Below, one piece after another: positions 22,516 to 22,631 of a stretch of DNA of 22,631 bases; the first letter of the stretch is position 1; the number at the start of each line of letters is the position of its first letter. The notes beneath the pieces are model-generated. The model had not been told where the DNA came from, made no database searches, and saw nothing but the letters and a program-made list of their open reading frames with translations. Made by a program: the position numbers and the translations under genes. This stretch comes from Bacteroidales bacterium (lineage in GTDB: Bacteria; Bacteroidota; Bacteroidia; Bacteroidales; Bacteroidaceae), in assembly GCA_004555245.1 (NCBI GenBank), contig SFIS01000050.1:1-22631 (forward strand), read 5' to 3'.

Positions 22516-22601
22516 TGAGACAGCGTCTCAACGTAACTATTCAGCGATTAGGCATACAGCTGCCCTCCGTGCTTAGAACAGAGCACGGATAGCAGTGTAT
22601 G
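22516..22601. other. Hairpin-rich right edge of unknown identity
   Basis: TGAGAC-AGC-GTCTCA (22516-22530) is followed by a long imperfect hairpin. TCCGTGCT (22566-22573) pairs with AGCACGGA (22582-22589), extended by CATACA..CTGC (22553-22563) against GCAGTGTATG (22592-22601), about 18 pairs in all. Short minus-strand frames run off the window end, but two frames are equally open and neither shows a motif. It could be a repeat element, a terminator or part of an RNA gene cut by the window edge. Confidence 0.45.
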
Positions 22602-22631
22602 GTGAGTTGTTGTGTTTCTTGGTAGTCTCTA

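Noticed and set aside
22554..22631. Partial minus-strand coding sequence at the right edge
   Set aside because: Two different frames are open for about 25 codons, neither has a motif, and a strong hairpin occupies the same bases.

Overview
The window looks like a chromosomal segment of a Bacteroidetes bacterium, most likely a fairly GC-rich Prevotella-type member of the Bacteroidales. Reasons: start codons lack Shine-Dalgarno sequences and sit behind A-rich leaders; at least five intergenic sites carry the Bacteroidetes -7 promoter box (TAAnTTTGc); and the gene content is typical of the group (korDABC-type ferredoxin oxidoreductase, Na+-NQR, Bacteroidales OmpA, ribosomal protein S16 with a long Ala/Lys/Glu-rich tail). 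I see no phage genes, transposase, tRNA, rRNA or CRISPR.

Layout. (1) 366-3495, plus strand: a 2-oxoacid:ferredoxin oxidoreductase operon: a tiny TPR protein, a two-cluster ferredoxin, and the alpha, beta and gamma subunits. Short GTCAAC-type repeats lie in two of its gaps. (2) 11605-3730, minus strand: tamB, a ClpC-type AAA+ unfoldase and thiD, each pair overlapping by 4 bases (ATGA), so probably one translationally coupled operon. (3) 11808-17716, plus strand: complete nqrABCDEF, divergent from tamB. (4) 17927-18901, plus strand: class I mannose-6-phosphate isomerase, behind another block of the GTCAAC-type repeat. (5) 20215-19058, minus strand: an OmpA-family porin/peptidoglycan-binding protein, convergent with manA, with a terminator for each direction between them. 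(6) 20216-21062: an 847-base divergent intergenic region with a 22-bp tandem repeat array and several hairpins. (7) 21063-21560, plus strand: rpsP with a strong terminator. (8) 22391-21915, minus strand: a C_GCAxxG_C_C family Cys-rich protein. The right edge holds a long hairpin of unknown identity.

How the genes fit together. The oxidoreductase and NQR are both central to anaerobic redox metabolism: the first makes or uses reduced ferredoxin during 2-oxoacid/acyl-CoA interconversion, and the second oxidises NADH, passes electrons to quinone and pumps Na+. TamB and OmpA belong to the outer envelope. The rest is housekeeping (thiamine salvage, sugar phosphates, translation).

The most unusual points are the ClpC protein whose normal N-domain is replaced by an acidic, probably disordered segment; the tamB reading frame with no ATG; the dispersed GTCAAC repeat family that supplies a stop codon and lies against start codons; and the structured, repeat-bearing ompA-rpsP intergenic region, which may hide a small RNA.
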